A DNA stretch of 64,000 bases, taken from positions 7,739,784-7,803,783 of the forward strand of contig JAGGNK010006559.1 of NCBI GenBank assembly GCA_017590115.1, written 5' to 3'. The DNA comes from Montifringilla adamsi. Lineage: Eukaryota; Chordata; Aves; Passeriformes; Passeridae. Shown here piece after piece: positions 1-11,600 of the stretch; the stretch's first letter is position 1, and each line of letters starts with the position of its first letter. Below the pieces are notes generated by a model. The model saw nothing but the letters and a program-made list of their open reading frames with translations. It did no database searches and was not told where the DNA came from. Position numbers and translations under genes: made by a program.

Positions 1-92
1 TCTTGGATTGGGTAAGGGGAATTATTTACATTCCTGGATACTTAAGTACTTTTGAACTTGGAGTTTACAGTCTTCTCTGGTTTTGCCAATAG

Positions 93-214
93 AGTACTAA
101 AGCAGAAAATGAAACACCAGTTGTGAAATCTTCTCCAAGTGCCCTTAAAAAAACTGAGCTTCCAGTTACACCAGAAGGGAAAGCTTACTCTGAAGTACAA
201 CCAAAAAGAATAAG
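93..214 (+). CDS. CEP192: CEP192 C-terminal region, internal coding exon (fourth from last)
   Basis: This is the first of four exons that join in frame to the end of a large centrosomal protein. The acceptor is ...CCAATAG before 93 and the donor is AAG|GTATGT at 215. The exon is 122 nt, begins in phase 0 and ends with two bases of a codon that the next exon completes as Arg. The peptide is a Ser/Pro/Lys-rich linker that includes KSSPSALKKTELPVTPEGKA. It has no domain of its own and sits just before the last ASH-like domain. CEP192 (SPD-2 family) scaffolds pericentriolar material and recruits mitotic kinases; that role is family knowledge and is not visible in this exon. The identification rests mainly on the following exons. 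The 5' exons of the gene lie outside the window to the left. Confidence 0.75.
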
Positions 215-324
215 GTATGTATGGAAGAGTGTGTCTATGGCTGGGCAAAAGGGTGAGGGAGTAGAACCCAACTCCACAACCAAAACCTTTTATACTACTG
301 GGACATCTGTATGGTGAAACAGGC

Positions 325-480
325 TTCACAGGGAGTCTGTGCAGTCTCTGTCCTCAAATATTTGTGGGATTTAACTGGTCAGCTTGCTCTGACCTCCCAT
401 TTGACCCTGACTGGAGCAAGAGGTTGAGCTGGAGACCATATGAGTATCTTCTGACCTGAGTGATCCTGTGATTCTATGTT
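325..480 (+). mobile_element. CR1 LINE 3' fragment, old, plus strand
   Basis: The segment from the GGAGTCTGTG region through GAGGTTGAGCTGGAGACC and ending in CTGTGATTCTATG follows the order of the CR1 3'UTR and its octamer tail. It is heavily diverged (for example, the usual 'GGACTAGATGATC' block is degraded), which suggests an old insertion within the CEP192 intron. Confidence 0.65.
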
Positions 481-1094
481 AGAGTAAGCAGCTGTGAGAA
501 ACAGACTTGCCAAAACCTCTTAGTGTCTTTGTATAATTCAATTTCCATGCCTTTTCTTTTCAGTTGAGTTTCTAAGTTGTCTAACTATGATATGCTGTGG
601 TAAATGAACTGGTCTTGGCAGTAGAATTTTGTGTATGCTTTTTGTATATTTGCCTTTTGGACACCCCAGTTCACTATGAAGTCAATTCTGAGAAAACCAC
701 AGTACTGCATATCTTAACCTTGCTGTTCAGTCTTAAGTTAATTGTCAGTTTTTTTACAATGGGATGATGTGAATATGGCAGAAGAGTAAAATGTTTTCTC
801 AAACCTGCAATCTTTGATAGGACTCTAGGTCTCTGGTAAAGCATATGGGGGAAAAATTCAGACTGTGAAAGTGCATATAAGTAAATTCCTGTATATTTAT
901 GCCACAATGATGCTTTAGTTATTCTGTCTGGCTAAAATATCTTGCATACAAAACTTAAGGTGAGAGAGTTGATGTTTTCTGGATCTTTCCATCATTCCTG
1001 ACTTATTCTCAGAAAATACTCCTGTTACTTCAAGTATGCAATCAATATACACTGATCATACATGAATGTATGTATAATGTCTTTTTCAAATCAG

Positions 1095-1218
1095 ACAAAA
1101 AGAGGTCATTCAAGGGGTATATGCACCAGAAGATGTCTACGTTTTTCCTCTAACCAGAGTTGGGGAAACATGCACATTAAAGGTCCACTTGCGGAACAAC
1201 TCCCGTGTAACACACATG
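1095..1218 (+). CDS. CEP192: CEP192 coding exon, start of the last ASH/MSP-like domain
   Basis: The acceptor is AAATCAG before 1095 and the donor is ATG|GTAAGT at 1219. The exon is 124 nt; its first base completes the split Arg codon and it ends in phase 0. It encodes a peptide containing YAPEDVYVFPLTRVGET followed by CTLKVHLRNNS. This alternating hydrophobic pattern with an LRNNS turn is typical of the first strands of ASH/PapD-like beta sandwiches in SPD-2/CEP192 and other ciliary or centrosomal proteins. I recognise the string as close to the extreme C-terminus of vertebrate CEP192. The frame choice is firm: the other two frames do not join to the neighbouring exons. An apparent frame starting with Met at 1062 reads across the exon in the wrong frame and is not real. 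Confidence 0.85.
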
Positions 1219-1686
1219 GTAAGTCTGACAGACTTCATCTTAAATACATACTTGTAACTCCTTTCAATTGCTCAGCTGCACTGTTTTTTTCTTTTTTACT
1301 CTTGACAAAGATTGCAATAGTACAGGTCTTAGTTTGCTAGTTCCAAAAATCAGTATTTGAAGAATTTTGATGTGTAATTTTTCTGTTTTGTCTGACTGAA
1401 TAACTGAGTGTATTTGTAATATATTAATAGGAAAGTATGGTAGAACATAGTTTGCATGGTTTTGTTATTATTCTGATTTACTGATTTTAATTTTTTAAAT
1501 TCATTCAAAATATTGAAGTAAGTTTTTTTCTTTACTGTTCACAAATGTGGGCATTCTGTATTTTTAAACCCTGGGTCTGTGTAAGGCTGTATTTGTAAGT
1601 GACCTGATTTGTCTTACACAAGTCATAAATTGAATATGATGGACTTAAATATAGTGCACTTCTAAGCATTTTGTATTAAATTACAG

Positions 1687-1745
1687 CTGAAATTTGTAAA
1701 ACCCAGGGAGCCTTTCTACATCAAGCACTTGAAATACTGTCTGAG
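1687..1745 (+). CDS. CEP192: CEP192 coding exon, middle of the ASH-like domain
   Basis: This short exon of 59 nt has acceptor TTACAG before 1687 and donor GAG|GTGAGT at 1746. It starts in phase 0 and leaves two bases (AG) for an Arg codon completed at 6424. The peptide is LKFVKPREPFYIKHLKYCLR. The 'P..PFYI.H..Y' string is the characteristic loop and strand of ASH domains, where small proteins of this fold present a hydrophobic strand edge. It is far too short to be predicted on its own and is supported by exact frame continuity with both neighbours. Confidence 0.85.
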
Positions 1746-1914
1746 GTGAGTAATTCATATGCTAATATTTTCTCCTAACAAAAAAATTAACCAAGTAATT
1801 CAGTAAGATAAATGTTTTCTATATATGTACAGTGCTGAAATGTACATATAAATATTCTGGATGCTTTTGTGTATGGTTACCGGTTTTGTGTGATGTGGTG
1901 GGGGAAGGTGAGGC

Positions 1915-1994
1915 TTTTTTGGTTGGGTGGTGTGGTTTTTTTGTGGGTTTTTTTTTTGGTGGGTTTTTTTTTTGTTTTTTTCTTTTTTTTTTTG
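1915..1994. repeat. T/G-rich low-complexity tract
   Basis: The run is nearly pure T with interspersed G (TTTTTTGGTTGGGTGGTG and long T runs) and contains no A from 1915 to 1994. It lies inside the last CEP192 intron, well away from the splice sites. Confidence 0.9.
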
Positions 1995-4900
1995 TTAAAC
2001 TGTACTCTCTAATCTCTGTTCGAAACAGAATGAGCCCACACAGTTATTTCTGCATCTGCCAATTGCTTCCCTGCAAATTGTTTCTAACAGTGCTGCTGCT
2101 TTTAATGTTAAGCCTAATGCTTCATGTAACCATTTGGCATGCTGTGCACAATCAAGTCATTCCTTCCATTTATACTTTCTGCGCAACAGACCAAGCAAAT
2201 TGCCTTCATCATGCTTCTGATTTGACAAACCTGCAGAGCTGCATCAAAGATTCTCTGCAAGAACAAGGTTTCAGCAGCCACTGGAATTGTCTGGTCATAC
2301 CAACTACTTCAGCATTTTACCTGAATAAAAGAAATTTTTGAGTTAGTGATAGCAATCCCTGAAAATAAACCCAGTCATCTGTGGAGTTCATTACAACAAG
2401 TATGTGACAGTAGTATTAGTCATCTCTTCAAGAAGTACAGCACCTCACATGCTCATCTGCAACAGTGGGATTGTCAGGAAGCAGAAATGCTTCCTGAAAT
2501 TATTGTTTCATTAGAAGTGGTACAGCATACATTCTCAGTGTTTAAACAGGTTCCCATTTTAAGCACAGGAAACTAAGCCTATAGAGAGCAGAAATTGTGA
2601 GCAAATGGCAAATGGAGTTAGATATTCTGCCTCCTAATCTGCTCCACATTTATCACAGAGACAGGCTGTAGTGGTGTTAGCCAGAGGTATTCAAGGTATT
2701 CTTTAGGCTGCTTTTCAGTGCCAAGTGTTGTAACTCCTCTTAGGCTTGTGTTAGTGCTTCAATTTAAATGTCATCTTTTTATTAAATATTTCACATGAGA
2801 TGGCACAGAAGGGGTTTTTTGGGGATAGTGACCAGGATAACATCTATTCAAATAAAGACAACTAGTTAGATCTGTCTGAGGCTGTACAGCAGCAGACAAA
2901 GGACAGGATGACTTGATTTAGTCATCCTTGACAAAAAATAGTAACTTCACTAGAAGACACTTTGATATTTCAAAAACATTTTTGAGGAATGCTGTAAAAA
3001 CTATTTGGTATATTTATTTTCTGCATGAGATTATGAACTACTACGACTGCATTTATCTAAAGTAGACATAACAAGTTTAAAAGTCAGTCTACTTTTTTTT
3101 TCCTAGTAACTTTGGCAGTTTTTACTTTGGTTGCAAATACCAGCTTTTCCTATCTTTAAATACCTAGCTTTTCCTATCTTTTTCCTATTTAAAAAATAAT
3201 TTCTCTGAAGTCAACATAGTGCTCTCCCATTTATGAGCATAAAGCACAGAAGATTTGCTTGACTTGGATAGATGTTTTTTTAAGAAGTGTTAAAAGTGTT
3301 TTAAATGGCTTTTATTCAAGAATAACATCAAGAAGGATATCAATAAAACCACTGGTAACTGTTTCCTTCTGAACTTGGGCATCTAAGGAAGTAATGCTCA
3401 AAAGTAATTGGATGAGAAGATTCTTTGCAGGAACGTGGAATATTAGTCTGTAAATAAGAGTGTAAGAGCAGAAAGTACCATCTACCTTTATGTTTTTTGC
3501 CAAAAAAGTGTAATGTACTAAACACGGTCTATTGCATGCTCTTAATTTTGAGGGCCAAATTTAAAAGTAATCCTCTGTAATCAAGTTTTAAATCTAGGTA
3601 AAGAAAATGAAAGTTTGTATCTAATATCAAGAGTCTTGTCCTTCAGAATTTAGTGTAGTGGTTTTGCCAGTTCTTCAATTGGCTATGCCACCCCAAGTAT
3701 CCGTGCATAGCACTGCTGTGGACTTCTGTCTGCAATTTACACCCAAAAGAGTTCTATTTGTTGACAGACTAGAATTTCTTTTACTGCAGGGAGACTACTT
3801 TTAACAATTGAACCTTAAGTGAAGCAAACATATGAATTAAGCATTAAAAAAATGGCAAATTTCTGTTTCTGGAAGGACTACCAGGTTGCTATGCCTACTT
3901 AAAGCTTGAAAACAAAAGTGTTCCAACTGTTTTGCTTTCAGAAGCCATCTGATTACAGGGTAGTATATGTTTCAGATACTACTAAAAGGTAAAGCTGTTT
4001 GTTGAGTTGTTCCCTTCACTAATTATTTTTGTTTCCGGTAGCCACCCTTCTGGGTGTCAGTGGTCCCTGTTCATTGATGAACCATCTGGTTACTATGGTT
4101 TAAACTGGGCTAACTGCCCATAGTCGTCTTTTTCAACTTAATGCAGTGTTGTGTTTTGAGGATTAGAGGATTAGTTTGTCTGTGAAGCAGGCTTCAGAGA
4201 TGCCTGGCTTTTCAGAAATACCACTTGAAACTGGTGCTACAAGTAAAGGCCATACTTTACTATTCAGAGACTAAGTGAGTTGCAGGCATAGTGGAAAGTT
4301 TGAAATAAAAGGGCTTTTTAAGACAAAAAGAGTTAACTGCAGCAGAATTCTACTTGTCCTGAAATGATAGTTTTTGATTACTGTACTTGAGAAAAATCTT
4401 CCAGGTTGCTTAATTTCTGACAACATTTATGTTATGGAGTAGCCCAAAGAGCTATTACATCTGGAGTCTGAACTTTCCAGTCTTGTAGCTGAGAAAATGA
4501 AAATAGCTTCTTTCCCCTTGTGTTAGGAAGGAAGTGTGATGAGTCTTATCTCGATTGTGAGAATCGACTGACTGCTACAAAATAGACTATGGAATGTATC
4601 ATAATGTATCTACTTAATGTAGTCTGCTTTTAGGGAAGAACAATAATGTGTTTAGCACCCACCCAATAGACACCTGAATTTAGAGATCAAGAGGAATTTT
4701 TTGCTAAGAAACTGCTCTGCTTCAGTATCATTGAGGTCATATAGTACATATTCTGGAAATTAAAATGTGCCAGCCAGATGTGGCCATCTTTTTGAAAGAG
4801 CAATACCTAACTTACTGTTAAGTTTTTGATAAACTGTAAGTTTGAGTGTGGTCATATTGTTCTTTTTTGAGTAAGTGTTATGTAATGTATTAGGGAGCAT

Positions 4901-5767
4901 ACATATGTTATTTTGGAGATGATACAGATTTCTGCATCTCTTCTGGCTTTCTACTGAATTTACTTTTACTTCTGTAAATTCTCAGGTGGCCTAGTTATAT
5001 TCAGCCTCACACTCTATTCCTACTAAAATTTATGTTTTCTAACATAATGCGTGTTACAGATTAAATAGTCATACTGATGTCCTTCACTTTAAAAAATTGA
5101 TTTTTTTTAAATAAGCTGAGTAAATATCTTCAGCCTGTATATTTTAAATTGTTAAAAAGACAGACACTGCCAAATTTGTTCTACAACACTTGGCAGTCGA
5201 GTATGAGATATGCAACTGAGTCAGTTGTATTCCTTTGGTGCACTGTTGATAGTAGTTCACTATGGTACAATTAGTACTTTATTTTTGTATTCACCTGATA
5301 AAAAAATACAGTACCATCCCAGTCTTTATTCTAAATGTGTGTACTCTCATTTGATTGACCAGGATGTTGTTTAAAGAAAAAAAAAGTGCTGATGTGGTTA
5401 CTTCAGCACAAAGGGTGATACTGGCAAATGAGAATTGTGTGTAGGGCAGGTATTATGCTTTCAGATGTAGGTAAGGGACAGAGTAGAAGGCTAAAATCAC
5501 AGACTGATTGTGATAGCTTGAATTAGTGTAGAGAAAAGGAATACAAAAAGGTAGGAACGCTGTGAGAAAAAGTAGGAGAAATAAACACATTCCAGAGATT
5601 TTGGATAATACTATACACTGTTAAGGAAAGAAAATTGAAAGTGTAGTAAAAGCAAACAAAACTGTCTTTTCTGTTTCTACTAAGTTAGATGCTAATTATG
5701 ACACTGTTCGTAATTCCTTGTTTCAGTTTGTGCCTGTTAGTGCCACCTGTTTCAGTGCTGGATGTTT

Positions 5768-5793
5768 CTATTGGATGCCATGGAATCCAATAG
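5768..5793. repeat. Perfect 9-bp inverted repeat in CEP192 intron
   Basis: CTATTGGAT and ATCCAATAG are exact complements around GCCATGGA. Both arms contain an ATTGG/CCAAT core (NF-Y-like). Function unknown. Confidence 0.85.
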
Positions 5794-6423
5794 ACTGCCA
5801 CTCTGAATTTTCAGCTATTGCTTTCACAGCTTATATTTTTAAGTAATTCAGTCTAGGCTTTTGACAATTAACACAGACACCCATTACATTTGGTAAGTTT
5901 TTGTGTAATCCAAATAGAAGAGGAATTATATAAAAACAGTGTAAAATCTCTAAAATGCTGTTTGAGGATGGACGTACTGATTTACAATAATTCAGCAAAA
6001 TATTTCTTAATGTGGAGGCAATTAGAAGTAATAGACTTTAGTAGCTTCAAATGCATGGATTTCAGAAAAGAGTTGGAAATTTTAGTGTACTTGTGTGATG
6101 TTTGAAGGGAAGAAATGTAGTAATTTTGCTCTAAATAAAGTTTATGCACTGCCAATATTGCCAAGAGGCAGACCAAGCTTACCAAGGTAAACTAGCAGCA
6201 ATAAAGTATTGTATTACTTTGTATATCAGAAGGAAAAAATTACCTTGAAGATCAAAGTCCTTCAGAAGAAAAATAGATAATCAAATCTATAAAATTGAAC
6301 TTGATGATCTGGTGCACATCCAGTATACCATTTTGGTGAAAATCCAAACTAGACAAGAATTTGTCTATCAGGTAGTATTTACTTGTTTATTAACCATGAT
6401 TATGCCCACAACTGCCTTTTTAG

Positions 6424-6562
6424 GTCCTGTCATTACATCGCTGTGCCAGTCCAGTTCAAGCCAAAGGCAGAAGGGATGTTTGAAGATGTCTTCGTTGTGA
6501 TGACAAGCAAATATGGCCCAATTAATATTCGGCTATATGGTAAAGCTATTGCAAAAAAATAG
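6424..6562 (+). CDS. CEP192: CEP192 terminal coding exon with stop codon
   Basis: The acceptor is a pyrimidine-rich CTTTTTAG before 6424, and the first G completes the split Arg codon. The exon reads through YIAVPVQFKPKAEGMFED, then strands VFVVMTSKYGPINIRLYGKA, and stops at TAG 6560-6562 after ...IAKK. 'VPVQFKPK..G.FE' and the closing 'I.L.GKA' strand are the hallmark end of an MSP/ASH sandwich. Together the four exons total 444 nt, giving 147 residues plus the stop. No frameshift or premature stop is seen, so this end of the gene looks intact. The protein acts at the centrosome and pericentriolar matrix (family knowledge). SPD-2-like is the only alternative name I would consider, and it is the same family. 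Confidence 0.88.
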
Positions 6563-6915
6563 AACAGTTTTTAAACTGTTTATAAGAATTTATAACACTT
6601 AATATAATTTAAAATATTAAAAGATTTGCTACTACATTTCCATACTAATGTCCTACTTGTTTTGCCCTGTGATGCTGCTTGGATGAAAAGTCTTCTGTAA
6701 GATAAATGATGGTGCTTGTTTCACAAATCTGTTTTGATAGTAAAAACATTGAGAAATAACATTGTATGTTGTAAAGTTATCATTTTATAATTTATGTTCC
6801 TGCACTTTTAAAGCAAATGGAAGTTTCGTATTTTTGCATTTATTAGAAATAGCTAGATACTGATATATTTTATTTTAAACATTGTAAATTCAGAAATAAA
6901 ATCTATTTGTAAACA
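6563..6915 (+). other. CEP192 3' untranslated region
   Basis: This AT-rich sequence follows the stop codon and ends just after the canonical poly(A) signal AATAAA at 6895-6900. A cleavage site about 10-25 bases later is expected; the end given is approximate. No other strong poly(A) signal lies between the stop and this one. Confidence 0.65.
6895..6900 (+). terminator. Poly(A) signal AATAAA of CEP192
   Basis: A canonical AATAAA lies about 333 bases after the CEP192 stop and is followed by a T-rich, GT-containing stretch (TCTATTTGT...TTGATT) that suits a downstream element. This is the most likely transcript end. Confidence 0.65.
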
Positions 6916-7602
6916 GTTGATTCTACCTGATTTCTGTTTTAGAGGATTCTTTGCTGTAGGTAAGAGATTAAGCTGCCTCCTCTTAGACAATGCTAAATTT
7001 TTGGGAGGCTGTGAGGGAACAGGGGTAGGCATTGCAGTCCAGAAGCTGACCTGTTAACATCACATTTCCATGAGGTAATGCTGGGAGCTGACAATCAGCC
7101 TCTACATTTTTACACAGTTCAGTGGCAGGCATAAGCATTGTTTTTAACTCTAACAGTGTGAAAACAATGTAAGTTTTAACCTGACCAGTAGTGCCTTCAT
7201 CCCTCCAGAATTATGCATCTCACCCAGTGTTCTGTCTCTGAAAGTCACACAAAGATGATGCTGCTTTGAGAAGTGATCTAAGCCTGGCTGCTTACTGGTT
7301 CAATTCCATTTCCTCAGTATCTGCCACCAGATGAACAAGGATGGGAGGTAGAATCCCACCTATGTCTTTGCATTTATTGGCCTGTTTGTGAATTCACCTG
7401 TTCACATTTTTTTAACCCTTTTGACACTGTTTCCACAGCTCCACATGGTAGCAAATTCTAAAAGTTCACTGTCTATTCTTTTAACAAAATTTGGGGTTTT
7501 TTTCTGTGATAAACTGGATTATTTCTGATTTAATTGAGTAGTCTCGAGTTTTTATATTGTAGGAGTTATTGAACAACAATTCCACTATCCATTGTTGCCA
7601 TG
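6916..7602. other. Intergenic, nothing recognised
   Basis: This is ordinary mixed-composition sequence between the CEP192 3' end and the first large CR1 copy. No splice-supported exon, RNA gene or repeat was recognised. Confidence 0.6.
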
Positions 7603-8615
7603 TCAGAATCATAGAATAGTTTGGGTTAGAATAGAACTATAAAGGTCATCTTGTCCACCACCCATGCCATGGACAGAACAACTTCAACTAGACCAGGTTG
7701 CTTGAGCCCAATCCAATCTGACCTGAAATTTTGTTTCCATGGGTAGGACGTCTTCCACTGCTCTGGGCAACCTGTTCCCAGGGTATAGTTGGCTTTCTGG
7801 GCTCCAAGTGCACATTGCCAGCTCATGTGCAGCCTCTGGCTCACCAGCACCCCAGGCTGGCCTAGGCAGGGCTGCTCTTGATCTGCTCATTGCCGTGGAT
7901 GGTGCTGAGGGTTACCCTGACCCAGAGCAGCCCCTTGCAATGAGTCTTGTGAAACCTCGAGAGACTGCCATGTGCTCACTTCTTGAGCTGGTCTGGGTAT
8001 CTCTGGATGGTATCCCATCCTTCAGGTGTGTCCTTCTCTGCTCAGCTTGGTGTCTGCAAACTTGCTGAGGGTGCACTCGATGCCTTCTGTATCATTAATG
8101 AAGATATTAAATAACACTAGTCCCAGTATGGACCTTTGAGGGACAGCACTTGTCACTAGTGCCCATTGGGACTCTGAGCCATTGATCACTACCCTCTGGA
8201 TGTGACCATCCACCCAATTTCTTAGCCAGTTAACAGTCCACCATGAAATCTCTCTCCAGTTTAGAGAGAAGGATGTTGTGCAGGACTGTGTCAAAGCCTG
8301 TAAAGGATTGAGATAACATTTGTAACCCTTCCCGTTTTCACTGATGTAGTCACTCGGTGTAGAAGGTCATCAGGTTGGTTAGACAGGATTTCCCTTTGGT
8401 GAAGGGTGCTGCCTGTCTCAAATTTCCTCCCTGTCCTCCATGTGTTTTAGCATAGCTTCTAGGAGGAGCTGTTCCACGATTTTCCCAGGCACAGATGAGA
8501 GGCTGATGGGTGAATAGTTCCTGGGCTCCTCCTTTCTACCATTTAAAAAATGGATGTAATGTTTGTCTTTTTTCAGTCACCTGGGGCTTCACCATCATGA
8601 CTTTTCAAATATCAT
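7603..8615 (-). mobile_element. CR1 LINE, 5'-truncated, with reverse-transcriptase remnant
   Basis: Read on the minus strand, this is the 3' part of a CR1 LINE. The left edge, GAATCATAGAAT, is the complement of the CR1 3' octamer tail. The reverse-strand reading at 8294-8022 gives the RT motif block: '[16 protein letters not shown]', then '[19 protein letters not shown]' and '[11 protein letters not shown]'. These correspond to the '[18 protein letters not shown]...FADDTK' region of CR1 RT. The block is degraded (PQRS for PQGS, one D missing in FADD), so the copy is dead. Upstream RT sequence continues to about 8615 (CACCTGGGGCTTCACC...ATGACTTTTCAAATATCAT region), where similarity fades. The length of about 1 kb shows the usual 5' truncation. 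Confidence 0.9.
8022..8294 (-). pseudogene. CR1 reverse-transcriptase fragment (dead)
   Basis: This minus-strand open segment of about 90 codons lies within the CR1 copy. It covers the end of the palm region of a non-LTR retrotransposon reverse transcriptase, ending just past the degenerate catalytic FADD-type box (reads FADTKLS). With a lost catalytic residue, no upstream domains and stops on both sides, it cannot encode an active enzyme. Confidence 0.85.
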
Positions 8616-11600
8616 ATTGCTTGTAGCCTTTGGCTCTGTCTTCTATTTTTGTAGCATGTATGGCCAAAGTTGCTTTAGGATGGAAGTGCAGGGTTTTGTG
8701 TTGTTCTGTCACAGCATATGTACATTATTCCCTTCTTCAGGTTGGTAGGAGTGTGAGTGAAATTTGTTTTAGTAGGAGGTTGTTGGTTCAGCAGCATTTT
8801 AAAACAACTGAAATGTGAAAAAGCAGGGTGGAAAAACTTGAAGTACCCTCTGCATTGCCTTTGGTACACACCATCAGTGTTAAGTAAAAGTATAGTAAAG
8901 CTGCTGTTTCTCAGCAGTCTGGAAACCAGGAAGGGCAGATTTATTAAAAGAAATTAAGCGAGAGATGAGAAGTCTTGTCAACTCCTTATTCACCCAATAT
9001 GTAAGTTCCTGTCTGTGAGATACTGTGACCGTGTTCCTTTTGCCCTCCTTCTGCCAGATGTTTCATGTTTCCTTAATTGATGTGATGCCTGTGTACTTCT
9101 GAATACAGAATTGGAATAGAGGGAATCTTCTGCCTGCTGCCTTAGCTCAACAGGCTTGGCTGCTTCATTTGAGAAAGACCTTAGTGTACAAAAGCCTCTA
9201 TCTGTTCAGTTTTAGAAGCACAATTGGAAGTCTCTTCCAGAACTGGAAAAAAGATTAAGCTGCCTTTCAGTTACAATAAGGAGCCCTGACCTTGGATAAT
9301 TAAGTACTTGATGTACATTCAGAATTGTCTGTGTGTTCTGTTCTTGTGCTAGATCTGTTCCTACTGTCTGTGACTCTGTTCACACTTCTGCTATGGACTT
9401 TTCCTGAGTTCTTGAGATGAGAAGAATTGGGAAGAATGGTTATGCATTTTTTCCTGTGTTTTCTCCTGGTTTGGATGTAAGGGAGGAAAAGGATGCAGAA
9501 TGTGCTGCTGTGGATACTCTGGTGAACTATGCTTGTGTGTATAAATATGTAAATATATACAGGTGAAACACATCTAAGTATGAGCAAATGACCTGTCCTC
9601 ATAATCCAAGGGAATCCTGATTTGCAGGTGATGTGAATTATTTTGGTACCTGTTTGCAGCCCACTGTGCTTGTTTCACTCCTAATAATGACATTCACTTT
9701 CTTTGCAGTCACTTCAAACTGGTTCCATTCCTACTCCACAAATGAGATTGCTTCCTTTCCCAATGGTTGCTTTATTTATATAAAAAACTTCTGTAGGCAA
9801 GATGATCTTCCTTTGATTCTTACTGTGAAGAAGTCCTGGTTTCTGTCTACTTCTTTTAGGGATACAGAAAAATAGACCAATTCTGTCCAGAATTTGATTT
9901 GATTAGGATTTTAAGCTGTAATACTTTTAATAAAATAAGCAGAATTAACTTCAGGTAGAATTATTTTCTCATTTTGATCTTTGACAGCTTTGAAACATTT
10001 TTTCAATTTTCTCATGTTGCTGGCTGCAATCTTTTGTCTCAGACTGGCAAGACTGACTCAAATGCCCCAAGCAGCAAACTTAAAAAAATCCCAAACAAAC
10101 CTGAAACTATATCTTTTTAATTATAGTCATCTTACTTGTTGATTTTAAGATCAGTCAGAGATGAAATTCAGAAATAAAGTATTTTAAAAAATACAAAAAA
10201 TTCATTAAGTGTCTAGCACTGAGGATGTCTGTGTACCTGTTCAACCTAATTGGGATATTAGTAATCATAATTATTCAGGAGCTTTGTAAAGTTTTCACAT
10301 CATTGGCTGCAAATGGGGTTGTAATACATTCCGTACACGTGCTTCAGTGTGTTTTGGAGATGGTTGCCCTGGCATCTGAAACTAATTAGTGTTCAGAAAA
10401 CCTTGTATAGGTGCATATCAAGGCCTGGCTGTCTAGAAGATTATTTTGGTTATATAAAAGCTTAAAATGGTAAAGAGAATTTTGTGAGTGTTTTTTGATA
10501 CATAAAGTAAATTACCCACTGCTGGCTTTTTGAAATAGAATACTAAATACTCTGGGCATTTCTGTTGTAGGAATGCCTGATAGATAAGATGCTGGTATAT
10601 TCTTGCTCCTATAATTTGTGGAGGGAGTTGGGGGGTTACAAAGTTCACTGTGAGGTTAGTAGGTTATGTGTCTTATGTATGTGAAGCACGTTAGTTTGCA
10701 ATATTGCAGCATCTTTGGAAATGAGAAAAGGCATTCTAGGAACAAAACTCCTTGGAAGCCAGTGAGAGAGTGGGCAGGTGACATGAGATCAATTGTCTCT
10801 AGTACTGTAATTAAGTATCCTGACTTTTAGTCACAGCTATCTTGTTCTACCTTGTTTCAAAAACACGTCCAGGTAACAAAAGTTCATGCCTTACTGCTTT
10901 CATTGTATAGCATAAATGAAGAATATGCATCTTTTTATCAGAATGACAAACATCAAGTATTTGGGTGAAGGATCCACCTGTCTGCCGTGATGCCTCATAT
11001 TCAGTAAGAAAAGTGACTGTTAATAATTTTTTAAGTGGCACTGTTTGCATCACACCAATTTTCTCCCCAAATTTGCCAGGTGAGTAGAATATTGTTTCTA
11101 GCTTCCCATTTGAAAATTTGAGTTGGCATTAACAGTAGAAAAGATTTTCCTCAATGTTCGTATAACAGTAATGATTTTTTGCCTTTAGAGCACTGCATTA
11201 GTTACTTGATACATCAAGTAACGTGGACTCTGCCTTACAGGTTCCTATAGAGTGGTAACTTCAAGTACAGAATGAAGAGGTATTGCAAGCTGGACCATGG
11301 TGGACTAAAAAGAGGATTTTCTTTAGACATCGTATTAATTTGCTAAAACTGCTCCTGAAATATTTTCAAACTTAATACGATGTGCTAAATCTGTACTAAT
11401 AGCATAAACACCTAACTTGCAGTGAAATAGCATAAGAAAGTTAAGATAGAGAATGGAAATTCTGCTTTCAATAACATACTGTTTGACCACAAAGCTTTCC
11501 TGAGCACATCCCTCAATGCTGGGTGTTTTAGTTTTGCTGTATGCTTGTTGGAGGACAGTCTTACATGAGCAGGTTTTAGATGTAAAATTAGATGGATATT

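Larger units (their letters stand above)
215..6423 (+). other. CEP192 introns (215-1094, 1219-1686, 1746-6423)
   Basis: These are three introns with GT...AG ends. The first contains an old CR1 tail at about 325-480. The last, of 4.7 kb, holds a T/G-rich low-complexity tract at 1915-1994, a local duplication of AGCTTTTCCTATCTTT near 3143-3180 and a 9-bp inverted repeat at 5768-5793. An open frame of about 169 codons at 1832-2341 runs through the T-rich tract and has no recognisable domain; I treat it as chance. Nothing else in these introns was recognised. Confidence 0.8.

Noticed and set aside
1062..1340. 92-codon plus frame with a Met start
   Set aside because: It overlaps the true CEP192 exon in the wrong frame and runs past the splice donor at 1219.
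1832..2341. Open frame of 169 codons on the plus strand in the CEP192 intron
   Set aside because: Its first third is a translated T/G low-complexity tract (Phe/Gly/Val), there is no domain, and it lies within an intron between exons that join perfectly.
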